From positions 1 through 52,927 of the forward strand of contig JAVUPY010000082.1 in assembly GCA_032252755.1 (NCBI GenBank): 52,927 bases of DNA, written 5' to 3'. This document shows, one piece after another, positions 7,811-16,468 of this stretch. Each line of letters opens with the position of its first letter. Position 1 is the first letter of the stretch. The position numbers and the translations under genes are program-made. A model generated the notes under the pieces. The model was not told the origin of the DNA and ran no database searches. It worked only from the letters and a program-made list of their open reading frames with translations. This stretch comes from Terriglobia bacterium. Lineage in GTDB: Bacteria; Acidobacteriota; Terriglobia; Terriglobales; Acidobacteriaceae.

Positions 7811-8704
7811 TCAGGCCCGCATAACAGAGCGCATTCGCCGTTCGATCTGGCCGACGAGTTCCGCCGTTGCGGGAGCTGCGACCCCACGGGCTTCCCCGCT
7901 GCGAAGGATTGGACCTGCAATGGCATCGAGTTCCGGCTGGCGTCCGGCATCTACGTCTTTCTGCATGGAACTGCGCATGGTCGGCGGGGAATTGCCGAGA
8001 ATTCGAATCGTAACTTCGGGATCGAGTCCTGCTCCGTCGGCGTTCCCGGCCTCGCACGCTTCGCGAGCACAGCTTTCCAGGAGTTTTCGCCGGGCAGGGT
8101 CAGACAGCACCGCACCAATCGGCCCATTCGCAGCAGTAGTGGAGAGCGCGAAGGGGCCAAGCATCGCCAGCTTGCTCCACAACAGGGTGGCTTCGTTGTC
8201 GAAGAACTTGCATTCCATGCCGAAGCGGACGAATTCCTGGACCGCTGGTTGCAGTACGGCACGCCCACCGGATGAGATATTTAATCGCAGGAACGGTGAT
8301 GGATGAACGATCCGGCCCGGTGCCACGCGCTCCATCTCACCGGCTATCGTGGCGGGGATCACACGGTCATGTCCAAAGTGCCTGCGAAGCACGGCAACAT
8401 GGTCGATTCCATTGAGCAGCGGCACAACCCCCTGCATGACGCGATCGGGAACCATCGAGGCGATAGCCTCATTCAGCTGGGTGGCCTTAACCGTGATCCA
8501 CGCTACGTCCACCGGGCCCGTCAGGGACTCAGCGATCTCAACCGGACCTGAAGCAACCCCCAAACTGCTCTCCAGTGTAAGTTCGGGCGGGTAATTGGCG
8601 GCGGTTCCAGGTCGAACGATCACAATGACTTTCTCGCCGGAGTTGGCGAGAAGCGCGCCGATAGTTCCGCCTACTCCACCTGCACCAACAATTGCATGCC
8701 TCAC
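7811..8704 (-). CDS. Ketopantoate reductase-family NADPH oxidoreductase (PanE/ApbA-like)
   Basis: A 297-residue protein. The NADPH-binding loop is at the extreme N-terminus (HAIVGAGGVGGTIGALL), and ApbA-family blocks follow: VAWITVKATQLNEA, VVPLLNGIDHV and WSKLAMLGPFALSTTAANGPIG. The C-terminal helical domain has the family SSMQKDVDAGRQPELDAIAG motif. Such enzymes reduce 2-dehydropantoate to pantoate in CoA synthesis, but many paralogues act on other 2-oxo acids, so I withhold panE. The glycine loop sits directly after a GTG at 8704, which I take as the start; the open frame continues upstream to 8926 into the cstA promoter without homology. It is divergent from cstA. Confidence 0.85.
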   Translation of the reverse strand: MRHAIVGAGGVGGTIGALLANSGEKVIVIVRPGTAANYPPELTLESSLGVASGPVEIAESLTGPVDVAWITVKATQLNEAIASMVPDRVMQGVVPLLNGIDHVAVLRRHFGHDRVIPATIAGEMERVAPGRIVHPSPFLRLNISSGGRAVLQPAVQEFVRFGMECKFFDNEATLLWSKLAMLGPFALSTTAANGPIGAVLSDPARRKLLESCAREACEAGNADGAGLDPEVTIRILGNSPPTMRSSMQKDVDAGRQPELDAIAGPILRSGEARGVAAPATAELVGQIERRMRSVMRA

Positions 8705-8856
8705 GTCCCAACCTCTTGCGAAAACTGAATTACTCCGCTCATTCGATGCTATTCCGGTCCGAATGACGCATCGGACTTGAGTCGACGCATTCTGTTGTAA
8801 CAGAAGAGGACTTCTACTACGCTCGAATTTTCCTCCCAAATGCTGGAAGGAGGTCC

Positions 8857-10713
8857 ATGAATACACTCCCCGTGATGATCGGGGTTTTATGCGTGTTCGC
8901 ACTGGCGTATCGTTATTACAGCGCATTTCTGGCTGCGAAAGCGCTTGCCCTCGATGACAGCCGCGTCACCCCCGCCCACAAATATGAAGATGGCCACAAC
9001 TATGTGCCATCGCCCAAGTGGGTCCTGTTCGGGCACCATTTCGCGGCGATTGCCGGCGCCGGACCCCTCGTCGGTCCCACGCTCGCCGCTCAATTCGGAT
9101 TTGCTCCAGGATTCGTGTGGATCCTCGTGGGAGCAGTGATTGCCGGTTGTGTTCAGGACTTCACCGTCCTGGTGGCATCCATTCGACACCAGGGCAAATC
9201 CCTCGCTGAAATTGCCCGGACGGAGCTCAGTCCGTTTGCGGGACTTGTGACGATGATTGCCGTGCTATTCATCCTGCTCGTGACACTGGCGGGACTGGGC
9301 ATCGTGGTCGTCAACGCTTTGGCGAACAGCCCATGGGGAGTGTTTACGATTGGCTGGACCATTCCAATTGCCATCGGCATGGGCCTGTACATGTTCAAGA
9401 GCACGCCCGGAAAGATCAAAGTCGCGGGCCCAAGCGTCGTGGGAATCGTCTGCCTGATCGCAGCGCTGATCGGTGGCCACACCTTTGCTAATTCGTCGTA
9501 CGCGCATGTGCTCGTTTTCTCGCCGCACCAGATCACGATTCTGATGGCCATCTATGGCTTCGTGGCATCGATCCTGCCGGTTTGGCTGCTCCTCGAGCCC
9601 CGCGACTATCTGTCCACGTACGTGAAGCTGGGTACAATTGCGGTGCTGATTGTCGGTGTGATGATCGCGCATCCGAATATCAAGTTCCCGGCATTCACAC
9701 AGTACGTCCACGGCGGCGGCCCGATTATCCCCGGAAAGGTATTTCCGTTCCTCTTCGTGACCATCGCGTGTGGAGCGATTTCCGGTTTCCATTCATTGGT
9801 CGCTTCCGGAACCACGCCGAAGATGATCGACAAGGAAAGCGATGCGCGCTTCATCGGTTATGGCGCGATGATGTGTGAAGGGATCGTGGGAATTCTTGCG
9901 CTCATCGCGGCAACTTCGATGTGGCCCGGCGATTATTTCGCGATCAACACGGCACCGGCGGTCTTCAGCAAGATGGGCCTGCACACGGTAAATCTGCCGG
10001 AGTTCTCACGGGAAGTTGGCGAGAACCTGGCTGGACGAACCGGCGGCGCAGTATCGCTGGCTGTCGGCATGGCACAGATTTTCCGTGGACTCCCTGGCAT
10101 GAACACGCTTATGGGCTATTGGTATCACTACGCCATCATGTTCGAAGCGCTGTTCATCCTCACTACTGTCGATACCGGAACACGCGTGGCACGATATGTG
10201 ATCCACGAACTCGTCGGCAAGGTCTACAAGCCGATGGCCAAACATCAGTGGCTGCCGGGTAACCTGGCTGCGACAACAGTGGTAGTTCTCGGATGGGGAT
10301 ACTTGATCTATACAGGCAACATCTCCACTCTTTGGCCGCTGTTTGGAACAGGGAACCAGTTGCTCGCGACGATCGCGCTGGCAGTGGCGACGACTTTCCT
10401 GGTCAACATGGGTAAAGCAAAATACGCGATCTACACGGCTCTTCCCATGGCATTCGTCGCAGTGACAACCCTAACGGCGGGCGTACTGTCCATTAAGGAC
10501 ATCTTCTGGCCGCTGACGAAGGTCCCCGGAAAGGCGTTCCAGGGATACCTGGATTCGATACTGATGCTCATCTTCATCGTGGGCGTAGTACTGGTCCTGA
10601 TCAATGCTGCAATACGCTGCGCCAAGACACTGCGCGGCGAATCGATCCCGGCCGAAGCCTTCGGCCCGCCGGAGGTCACGGCCGCGGGCGCTACGAAGAT
10701 GGGCTGTTGCTGA
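8857..10713 (+). CDS. cstA: Carbon starvation protein A, peptide/pyruvate transporter
   Basis: An integral membrane protein of 618 residues with about 16 hydrophobic segments and the CstA signatures [17 protein letters not shown] near the N-terminus, [34 protein letters not shown], and [20 protein letters not shown]. Later blocks, [18 protein letters not shown] and [14 protein letters not shown], also fit. The family imports peptides or pyruvate during carbon limitation. A strong AAGGAGGT ribosome site precedes the ATG. The C-terminus ends in a short cytoplasmic tail, MGCC. No accompanying small YjiX-like subunit gene follows. A hairpin-terminated gene converges from the right. Confidence 0.95.
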   Translation: MNTLPVMIGVLCVFALAYRYYSAFLAAKALALDDSRVTPAHKYEDGHNYVPSPKWVLFGHHFAAIAGAGPLVGPTLAAQFGFAPGFVWILVGAVIAGCVQDFTVLVASIRHQGKSLAEIARTELSPFAGLVTMIAVLFILLVTLAGLGIVVVNALANSPWGVFTIGWTIPIAIGMGLYMFKSTPGKIKVAGPSVVGIVCLIAALIGGHTFANSSYAHVLVFSPHQITILMAIYGFVASILPVWLLLEPRDYLSTYVKLGTIAVLIVGVMIAHPNIKFPAFTQYVHGGGPIIPGKVFPFLFVTIACGAISGFHSLVASGTTPKMIDKESDARFIGYGAMMCEGIVGILALIAATSMWPGDYFAINTAPAVFSKMGLHTVNLPEFSREVGENLAGRTGGAVSLAVGMAQIFRGLPGMNTLMGYWYHYAIMFEALFILTTVDTGTRVARYVIHELVGKVYKPMAKHQWLPGNLAATTVVVLGWGYLIYTGNISTLWPLFGTGNQLLATIALAVATTFLVNMGKAKYAIYTALPMAFVAVTTLTAGVLSIKDIFWPLTKVPGKAFQGYLDSILMLIFIVGVVLVLINAAIRCAKTLRGESIPAEAFGPPEVTAAGATKMGCC

Positions 10714-10737
10714 ATCGCAGCTGGCGTGCTGGCAAGA

Positions 10738-10768
10738 AGAAAAGGCGCGGATGCTTCCGCGCCCCTCA
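10738..10768. terminator. Terminator between cstA and the PLP-enzyme gene
   Basis: GGCGCGGA (10744-10751) pairs with TCCGCGCC (10756-10763) across a 4-base loop. The A-rich left flank becomes a T-rich tail on the minus strand, so it best ends the leftward PLP-enzyme transcript. It may also block cstA read-through. Confidence 0.72.
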
Positions 10769-10784
10769 TTTGGCAATGTGCAAG

Positions 10785-12005
10785 TCACTTTACGACAGCG
10801 GCTGCAACTTCAGGCTCCTGTTCCGCGATGCAATCGAGAGCCTGCCGCAGATCGGCGATCAGGTCTTCGACATCCTCGATTCCGACAGCGTACCGAACCA
10901 GGCCGTCGCTAAACCCAGCCTCGATCCGGTCTTTCGGATTCATGCCGGCATGAGTCATTGATGCCGGGTGCTCGATTAGCGTTTCGACGCCACCAAGCGA
11001 GACCGCAAGGGTTGCGACCTTTACCGAGTCCATCAGTCGGCGCCCCGCTTCGAAACCACCCTTCAGTTCGAACGCGATCATGGCGCCAAAGCCCTTCATC
11101 TGGCGCTTGGCTATCTCGTGTTGCGGATGAGATTCCAAGCCAATGTAGCGGACGTTCTCAATTTCGGGCTGGTTCACCAGCCAGCGTGCTATCTGCATCG
11201 CATTGTATTGCGCGCGTTCAACGCGCAGCCCGAGCGTCTTCAACCCGCGCAATACCAGGAATGCCTGGTGCGGATCCATGTTGCAGCCCGTATTAATCAT
11301 CGCTTTGCGCAGACGCTTATAGAGCGCCGGATCCTTGGCGACGATTACGCCGCCGACGACATCGGCGTGTCCATTGATGAATTTCGTGATCGAGTGCAGG
11401 ACGACATCGGCGCCGAGATCGATCGGGTTCTGAAGGTACGGACTGGCGAACGTGTTATCGACCACCACGAGCGATCCGTTCTCATGCGCCATGGCGCAGA
11501 CTCCTTCGATGTCGGTAACCTGCATGGCGGGATTCGATGGCGATTCGATATAGACCAGCTTCGTGTTTGGTCGGAGAGCGGCGCGAACTTGCGTGAGATC
11601 CGAGGTGTTCACGTAGCTCGATTGCACCCCGAAGCGCCCGAAATCGTTCTCCATCAGGATCCGTGAGGGCCCATAAACGGAGGCCGTACTGACCATGTGC
11701 GCGCCGGATTCGAGAAGGGCCATGTAAACGGTGTTTACGGCTCCCATTCCGGAGCTTGTGGCAATACCTCCGCAGCCGTGCTCCAACTCGGCAACAGCCT
11801 CTTCGAGAGCACGGATGGTCGGATTACCGATTCGCGTGTAGATGAAACCGTCTTCTTCACCGGCAAAGAGCGCAGCGCCGTGCTGGGCGTTTCGAAATGC
11901 GAAAGTCGAAGTCTGGTAGATAGGAACGTTTACGGCACCCGTGGGATCAGGATGATGCCCCGCATGAATGAGCTTGGTATTGATTCCGCAATCATCTGTA
12001 TTCAT
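10785..12005 (-). CDS. PLP-dependent trans-sulfuration enzyme (cystathionine gamma-lyase/synthase family)
   Basis: A 406-residue fold-type I PLP enzyme. It shows YTRIGNPT (57-63), SSGMGAVNTV, the aspartate strand VVVDNTFASPYLQNP, and the PLP lysine in SITKFINGHADVVGG (K208). SLGGVETLIEHPASMTHAG near the C-terminus contacts the substrate carboxylate. The family covers cystathionine gamma-synthase, gamma-lyase, methionine gamma-lyase and O-acetylhomoserine sulfhydrylase. The active-site loop reads VYGPSRI, without the cysteine typical of methionine gamma-lyase, so cystathionine gamma-lyase or synthase is more likely; sequence alone does not decide. metH in the same window is another step of methionine/cysteine metabolism. 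Transcription is leftward, ending at the hairpin before cstA. Confidence 0.9.
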   Translation of the reverse strand: MNTDDCGINTKLIHAGHHPDPTGAVNVPIYQTSTFAFRNAQHGAALFAGEEDGFIYTRIGNPTIRALEEAVAELEHGCGGIATSSGMGAVNTVYMALLESGAHMVSTASVYGPSRILMENDFGRFGVQSSYVNTSDLTQVRAALRPNTKLVYIESPSNPAMQVTDIEGVCAMAHENGSLVVVDNTFASPYLQNPIDLGADVVLHSITKFINGHADVVGGVIVAKDPALYKRLRKAMINTGCNMDPHQAFLVLRGLKTLGLRVERAQYNAMQIARWLVNQPEIENVRYIGLESHPQHEIAKRQMKGFGAMIAFELKGGFEAGRRLMDSVKVATLAVSLGGVETLIEHPASMTHAGMNPKDRIEAGFSDGLVRYAVGIEDVEDLIADLRQALDCIAEQEPEVAAAVVK

Positions 12006-12115
12006 CCACTTATCCTTTTTCGTGCGACATTCGAGTAATAAACGCTGAGAGTCATGAACTTGTTACAGCTCTCGGATAGCGCCCAAGGACAATTAACACG
12101 TCGCCAGGGGACATT

Positions 12116-12138
12116 CTGTGACGGAGGACACGTCACAG
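12116..12138 (-). terminator. Hairpin between the DUF6125-like gene and the PLP-enzyme gene
   Basis: CTGTGACG and CGTCACAG form a perfect 8-bp stem with a 7-base loop just after the stop of the upstream leftward gene. There is no T-run, so it may be a processing or attenuating hairpin, or an operator for the PLP-enzyme gene. Confidence 0.4.
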
Positions 12139-12144
12139 TATGGC

Positions 12145-12669
12145 CTACGCGAGCGTGAATTCCCACCCGCAATAACCGGAAGAGATCTCGTCGGGCGGAC
12201 AGTGAATGCACAATGTCCGGATTCGCGGATCGACGGTTCGCGCGAAAGTTTCAAATTCGACAACGCCGACCTGTTTGCATGGGAAGGGCGGCAAACTCTT
12301 TCCCGTGCGCGTCTGCTGGACCCGGCAGGTCTCCATGAAGAATCGGAGTCGCTTGCGGTCCTCCGACCATTCGACCCTCTGCTGATTGATCAGTCCGTAG
12401 AACCGAAATCCCAGCGCCTTCTCCAGTGCGTCGAGCCCGCCACCCTGGGGAACATTGAAGGTCGACATAATGCGTTTGGCCTCGACGGCAGCAAAACGCT
12501 TCCACGAAAGAGCGTCGAGTTCAATGGCGGTTTCCATCCCTAACCGCTCTTCGGCGGCAAGGAACCAGCAGCCATCGTGTGCTAGCCAATTCTTGGCGAA
12601 CATTTCGAGCGCGCGAAGGAGTTCTTCTCGGCTCAGGGAAGAGAAGGGGGAAATCGAAACGGTAGACAT
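12145..12669 (-). CDS. Conserved hypothetical protein, DUF6125-like
   Basis: A 174-residue soluble protein with no signal peptide. It has an N-terminal helix (LSREELLRALEMFAKNWLAHDGCWF), an ERLGMETAIELDALSW segment, and a C-terminal Cys-rich block: METCRVQQTRTGKSLPPFPCK, VGVVEFETFARTVDPRIRTLC and HCPPDE. The CxxQ...R...LPPFPCK and C.HCPPDE pattern is that of proteins annotated DUF6125 or L-2-amino-thiazoline-4-carboxylic acid hydrolase-like. Five cysteines close to acidic and aromatic residues suggest a metal or cofactor site. The reaction is not known. It lies on the same strand as the downstream PLP enzyme but is separated from it by a hairpin. Confidence 0.7.
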   Translation of the reverse strand: MSTVSISPFSSLSREELLRALEMFAKNWLAHDGCWFLAAEERLGMETAIELDALSWKRFAAVEAKRIMSTFNVPQGGGLDALEKALGFRFYGLINQQRVEWSEDRKRLRFFMETCRVQQTRTGKSLPPFPCKQVGVVEFETFARTVDPRIRTLCIHCPPDEISSGYCGWEFTLA

Positions 12670-12781
12670 GATGGGAAGTTAATGCCAACCCCGTGCGTCG
12701 ATCAAATCTATTCGGCAAGTCGACTGATTGTGCAGGAGCGGCGAGTTGTCATGTGCCAGCCGTTAGTCTTCTCCCGCGGCC

Positions 12782-14496
12782 TCACAGTTTCGGCACGGTT
12801 ACATTGGTACGGATTGTTCCGATCTTACCTGTCTGGTTATCGCGAACTGCGACTCGCAAGTCGTAGGTACCGGCAGGAAGATGAACTTTCCCTCGGTAGG
12901 TAATGCCGGTACTCATGACCTCTTGCAGCGATTGCGGAGTCAAGTGAAGCCGGATCGTTTCGCTGGACTCCCCCGCGACCTTCTCGTTCGGCGCAAGCGC
13001 AAGCAGAGCGATGTCGAAGTTTACGAAGTTGGCATCATCCCGGTTTATTACAAGAGACTGCGGTGGAATGACCGTTTCGGCAACTACAAGGCACTTGCCG
13101 CCGCTACACTTTTTCGAATCCACTTCCGCGCGCGACGCAAACGGAACGGAGGTGTAGTCAATAGGACCTGCGATCGCGGTCGCAAATTCACGACGCGTAC
13201 TCTTGTCCCCTGCTTTTACCGGAGTCCCGGAATAAAATCCGTCGCGCGCCCGGATGGAGCTGCGGGGCACATCTACTGTTGCCTTTAGCTTGTGCCAGCC
13301 CGGTTTCGCCGACTTCTTCAGGTAGTAGCCAAGCAAGTAGTAATCAGCCGAATCGGAATCGGCTTCTTCGAAGGCATGGTCAAGGTCGTTTCTGTTGAGA
13401 AACGCCTTTCCGCCTGTCGCACTGGCAATAGCCCGGAGTGAGTCCTGTCGCTCGAGCCCTGGAGTCATTGCTATCCCGACTCCGTGGGCTACCGATTGCA
13501 CCTGTGCGCCCGTGATCCGCTGATCGTTACATATATCCCAGTGCCGGCCATTCCCACGGCATTGAGGCCGGTAACGTCGACGGGGTACACGGCAACCGAT
13601 GCGCTGTTCAGTAGTTTCCAGATTCGAGCATAGTCATCCATCAACTCCGTGCCACGATTCTCAAAGCTCTCCGGGTCATCAAGGATGAACGGAAAACCGG
13701 CAGTGGCCCAGATGACAGATTTGCGTCCCGGCACGCCAGCCAGCGCTCCTGCAAGCTGTTCCAGCGAAGCAAGGGTCCCTCGAATCGTAGACACCTGATA
13801 AGCCACATTCCCCCGCTTTGTTGCGGCGACCAAACGGGCCACGATGCTCTGCATTCCTGCATCGCCCGCAGCCGCTGCGCCTTCCACCGCCTTCAGCCTG
13901 TCAACTTCAGCTTGATTCTCGGCGGTTATGTCTGCCGCTCCTCCGGACTGTGATCCGAATTCCTGCAGCGCCCGGATCAAAAGAGCGGGATCTTCCGTAA
14001 ATGAGTAGATCTGCTGCAAGCCGCTTGTAGTCAATGCGAACAGGGCAATGGGATGAGTCGCTAGTGCGTTATTTCCGAGGTACTGTATGACCGCGCGTTG
14101 AGCATCTCCCTGTCGTATCACCGGCGTGTTCATCAGGTCGAGCACTATGACGCTTAACTGGCGATCGTTAGTTTCCGGTGTGACGTTCGTTACGAACCCG
14201 TCACCGACAGAAATCGCAGTCCGTTCCTTTCGCGGCCCTGAAACCTCTTCGAAAACGGAGATTGTTTGCGGTGCGCCATCCTGCTGAACAGTGAAGGCGT
14301 CTTTCGTCAGTCCACGGACGTGCTTACCATCCTTGTCCCGAACAACTACCGGCACATAAACCAACTCCGTCTTGCTGTAGATCGTCGTTGTTGGCCGTAG
14401 CTCTTGCGATTGCGACGAGGCGGAAGTGCCCTGGGAAAATGCCGATCCAACTGCACACGTGAGTATGAACAGAAAGCAGAGTGGCTTGCGAAGCAT
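12782..14496 (-). pseudogene. VWFA-related secreted protein, broken by one frameshift
   Basis: Two overlapping frames together encode a VWFA-related Acidobacterial domain protein. The first half starts MLRKPLCFLFILTCAVGSAF (signal peptide) and continues TELVYVPVVVRDKDGKHVRGLTK, then VIVLDLMNT. It stops at about 13489 after ...VAVYPVDVTGLNAVGMAGTG. The expected continuation, ERQDSLRAIASATGGKAFLN then DSADYYLLGYYLKK, lies in another frame that already reads sensibly from about 13545. Around 13505-13545 the reading shifts by one base. Each half alone would be a truncated VWA fold. The GAGG ribosome site before 14496 and the signal peptide are intact. This is either a recent pseudogene or a sequencing/assembly error. 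Confidence 0.8.
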
Positions 14497-14924
14497 GGAC
14501 CGACCTCGAAGTGAATTCTGATTCATAAAATCGCAGAATACACCTCGAAGGTGGTGGGTCACGATGAATTATCGCCGGAAGGCGCACCAGGCAAGGAATC
14601 CGGACTAGGCACTTCAGATTAGAGTCTGCATCACAAAAGCGAAACTGTGTGTCGCCCCTTCAGTACAACCTACAGCACATTGTCTGCACGTTTGCCATGC
14701 CACTATTGATGAATGCCCTGTATTGTTCGACCGGGTACGCCAAGGTCCCCGGTTGCGACGCCGTCTGCCACAAGTTGCACATGCCTTGCCAGCACGCTCC
14801 ATCGTTCGGCGCTGCGTAGAAACCAGCGACGATCGTCTGATAAAGCGCAACCGCGTTCTTACGTCACCTCTGGTACACTGCTCGTCAAATCTGTTGGACA
14901 ACCTGCAAAAACAAAGGACGGTCT
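14497..14924. other. Divergent intergenic region
   Basis: Between the broken VWFA gene and the amidohydrolase I find no gene with a ribosome site or family motif. A possible -10 element, GGTACACT, lies at about 14871-14878, some 50 bases before the amidohydrolase ATG. Nothing else is recognised. Confidence 0.4.
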
Positions 14925-16229
14925 ATGCGACGAGCTTTCGCGGTCTCTCTGTTTTTGGTTCTTATGAGTGGGGCTCTCCTGGGACAGTCTGGTCAGACTT
15001 CTGCAACAAAGCAACGAACTCTGGTGCGCGCTGGATATCTGCTGAACGTTCGCACGGGCGAAGAAGCTCCTAACCAGACGATCCTCATCGAGGGCGACAG
15101 GGTTATCGGAATTGCTCCAACCGCGTCAACCCCGAAAGCTGCCGGAGACAAAGAGATTGATCTTCGTTCCATGACCGTGATGCCGGGACTGATTGACGTG
15201 CACACCCACCTCACCATGGACACCAACTTCGATCCTTACCATGAACTGGTGACCACGCCGGTCCGCGAGGCCTTGATTGGCGTCCGGAATGCCAAGACGA
15301 CCCTTGAAGCGGGATTCACCACCGTCCGAAACGTCGGCGCCAGCGGTTATGCCGACGTCGCACTGCGCGACGAAATCAATGCCGGTCACCTCGAGGGTCC
15401 GCACATGCAGGTGAGCGGGCCGGCTCTGGGAATCACCGGCGGTCATTGCGACCAGAACCTTCTGCCATTCGAGTACCACCTGAGTTCGGATGGCGCCGCC
15501 GACGGCGTTGCGGAAGTGCAAAAGCGCGTACGCCAAAACATCAAGTACGGCGTCGATGTCATCAAGATATGCGCGACCGGCGGTGTTTTGTCGAAGGGCG
15601 ACGATCCACAGGCCAGCCAATACACCCTCGAGGAAATGAAGGCGATCGTTGCCGACGCCCACCGTCTCGGACGCAAGGTTGCTGCCCACGCGCACGGTGC
15701 GCAGGGAATACTCTGGGCCACCGAAGCCGGCGTTGATTCCATCGAACACGGTTCTTATCTCGACGAGCAGGGCATTGCGGAGATGAAGAAACGTGGCACG
15801 TATTTCGTGCCGACGGCATATCTCATTGACTGGGTTGCGCAAAACGGACACCTGCCCGCCCTCTACGAGCAGAAGATGAAGGACGTCAGTGCCGTTGAGA
15901 AAGCCAACGCAAGAAGAGCCATCGCCGCGGGCGTCAAGGTTGCGCTCGGTACGGATGCCGCTGTTTATCCGCACGGATTGAATGCCCATGAACTTGAGGT
16001 CTACGTGAACCAGTTCGGCATGACACCGTTACAGGCGATTCAGGCGGGAACCGTGAACGCCGCCGACCTGATGGGCTGGTCCGATCGCGTGGGGTCGCTC
16101 GAAGCTGGAAAGTGGGCCGACCTGATTGCCGTGCGAGGAGATCCGTTGAAGGATGTGCGAATCCTGCAGAACGTCCCCTTCGTCATGAAAGCGGGAATCG
16201 TTTACAAGGACAAGAGCAGACAAGAGTAG
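14925..16229 (+). CDS. Secreted amidohydrolase, imidazolonepropionase/prolidase-like
   Basis: A 434-residue metal-dependent amidohydrolase with a signal peptide (MRRAFAVSLFLVLMSGALLG). The metal ligands are visible: HTH in MPGLIDVHTHL (H93, H95), a likely carboxylated lysine in DVIKICATGGVLSKGDDP (about K214), histidines in VAAHAHGAQG (about H255) and SIEHGSYLD, and the catalytic Asp in ALGTDAAVYPHG. The C-terminal block GSLEAGKWADLIAVRGDPL is typical of the family. Relatives cleave dipeptides with C-terminal proline or arginine, or hydrolyse imidazolones and other cyclic amides, so the substrate is uncertain. The signal peptide places it outside the cytoplasm. It precedes the kinase gene by 239 bases and is probably transcribed separately. 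Confidence 0.9.
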   Translation: MRRAFAVSLFLVLMSGALLGQSGQTSATKQRTLVRAGYLLNVRTGEEAPNQTILIEGDRVIGIAPTASTPKAAGDKEIDLRSMTVMPGLIDVHTHLTMDTNFDPYHELVTTPVREALIGVRNAKTTLEAGFTTVRNVGASGYADVALRDEINAGHLEGPHMQVSGPALGITGGHCDQNLLPFEYHLSSDGAADGVAEVQKRVRQNIKYGVDVIKICATGGVLSKGDDPQASQYTLEEMKAIVADAHRLGRKVAAHAHGAQGILWATEAGVDSIEHGSYLDEQGIAEMKKRGTYFVPTAYLIDWVAQNGHLPALYEQKMKDVSAVEKANARRAIAAGVKVALGTDAAVYPHGLNAHELEVYVNQFGMTPLQAIQAGTVNAADLMGWSDRVGSLEAGKWADLIAVRGDPLKDVRILQNVPFVMKAGIVYKDKSRQE

Positions 16230-16468
16230 TCCCGCCTTGGTTGTGCGCAGTCACGCTTTGCTCACTAACCGCACTATCCATTGCCGGAAGGCGCTATCCG
16301 GAGTTAACCGGTAAGTGTCTTTAGCTGAAATTGCCTTGCTGCGCGCATTTGGTGGGCTCAAGACGGTGTATACTCAGCAAACATATCCGCCGCGAGCGGG
16401 TGACTCGCAACTGCCATCATAATGAATTTTCAGGTGGCCCTATTGGTACTGGGGTTGAGGTGTAGGTA

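Noticed and set aside
9265-9792. A 175-residue frame antisense to cstA
   Set aside because: It is a codon-bias shadow of a well-supported membrane protein and lacks any motif.
15126-15989. A 287-residue frame antisense to the amidohydrolase
   Set aside because: The sense strand encodes all metal ligands of the enzyme; the antisense frame has no ribosome site.
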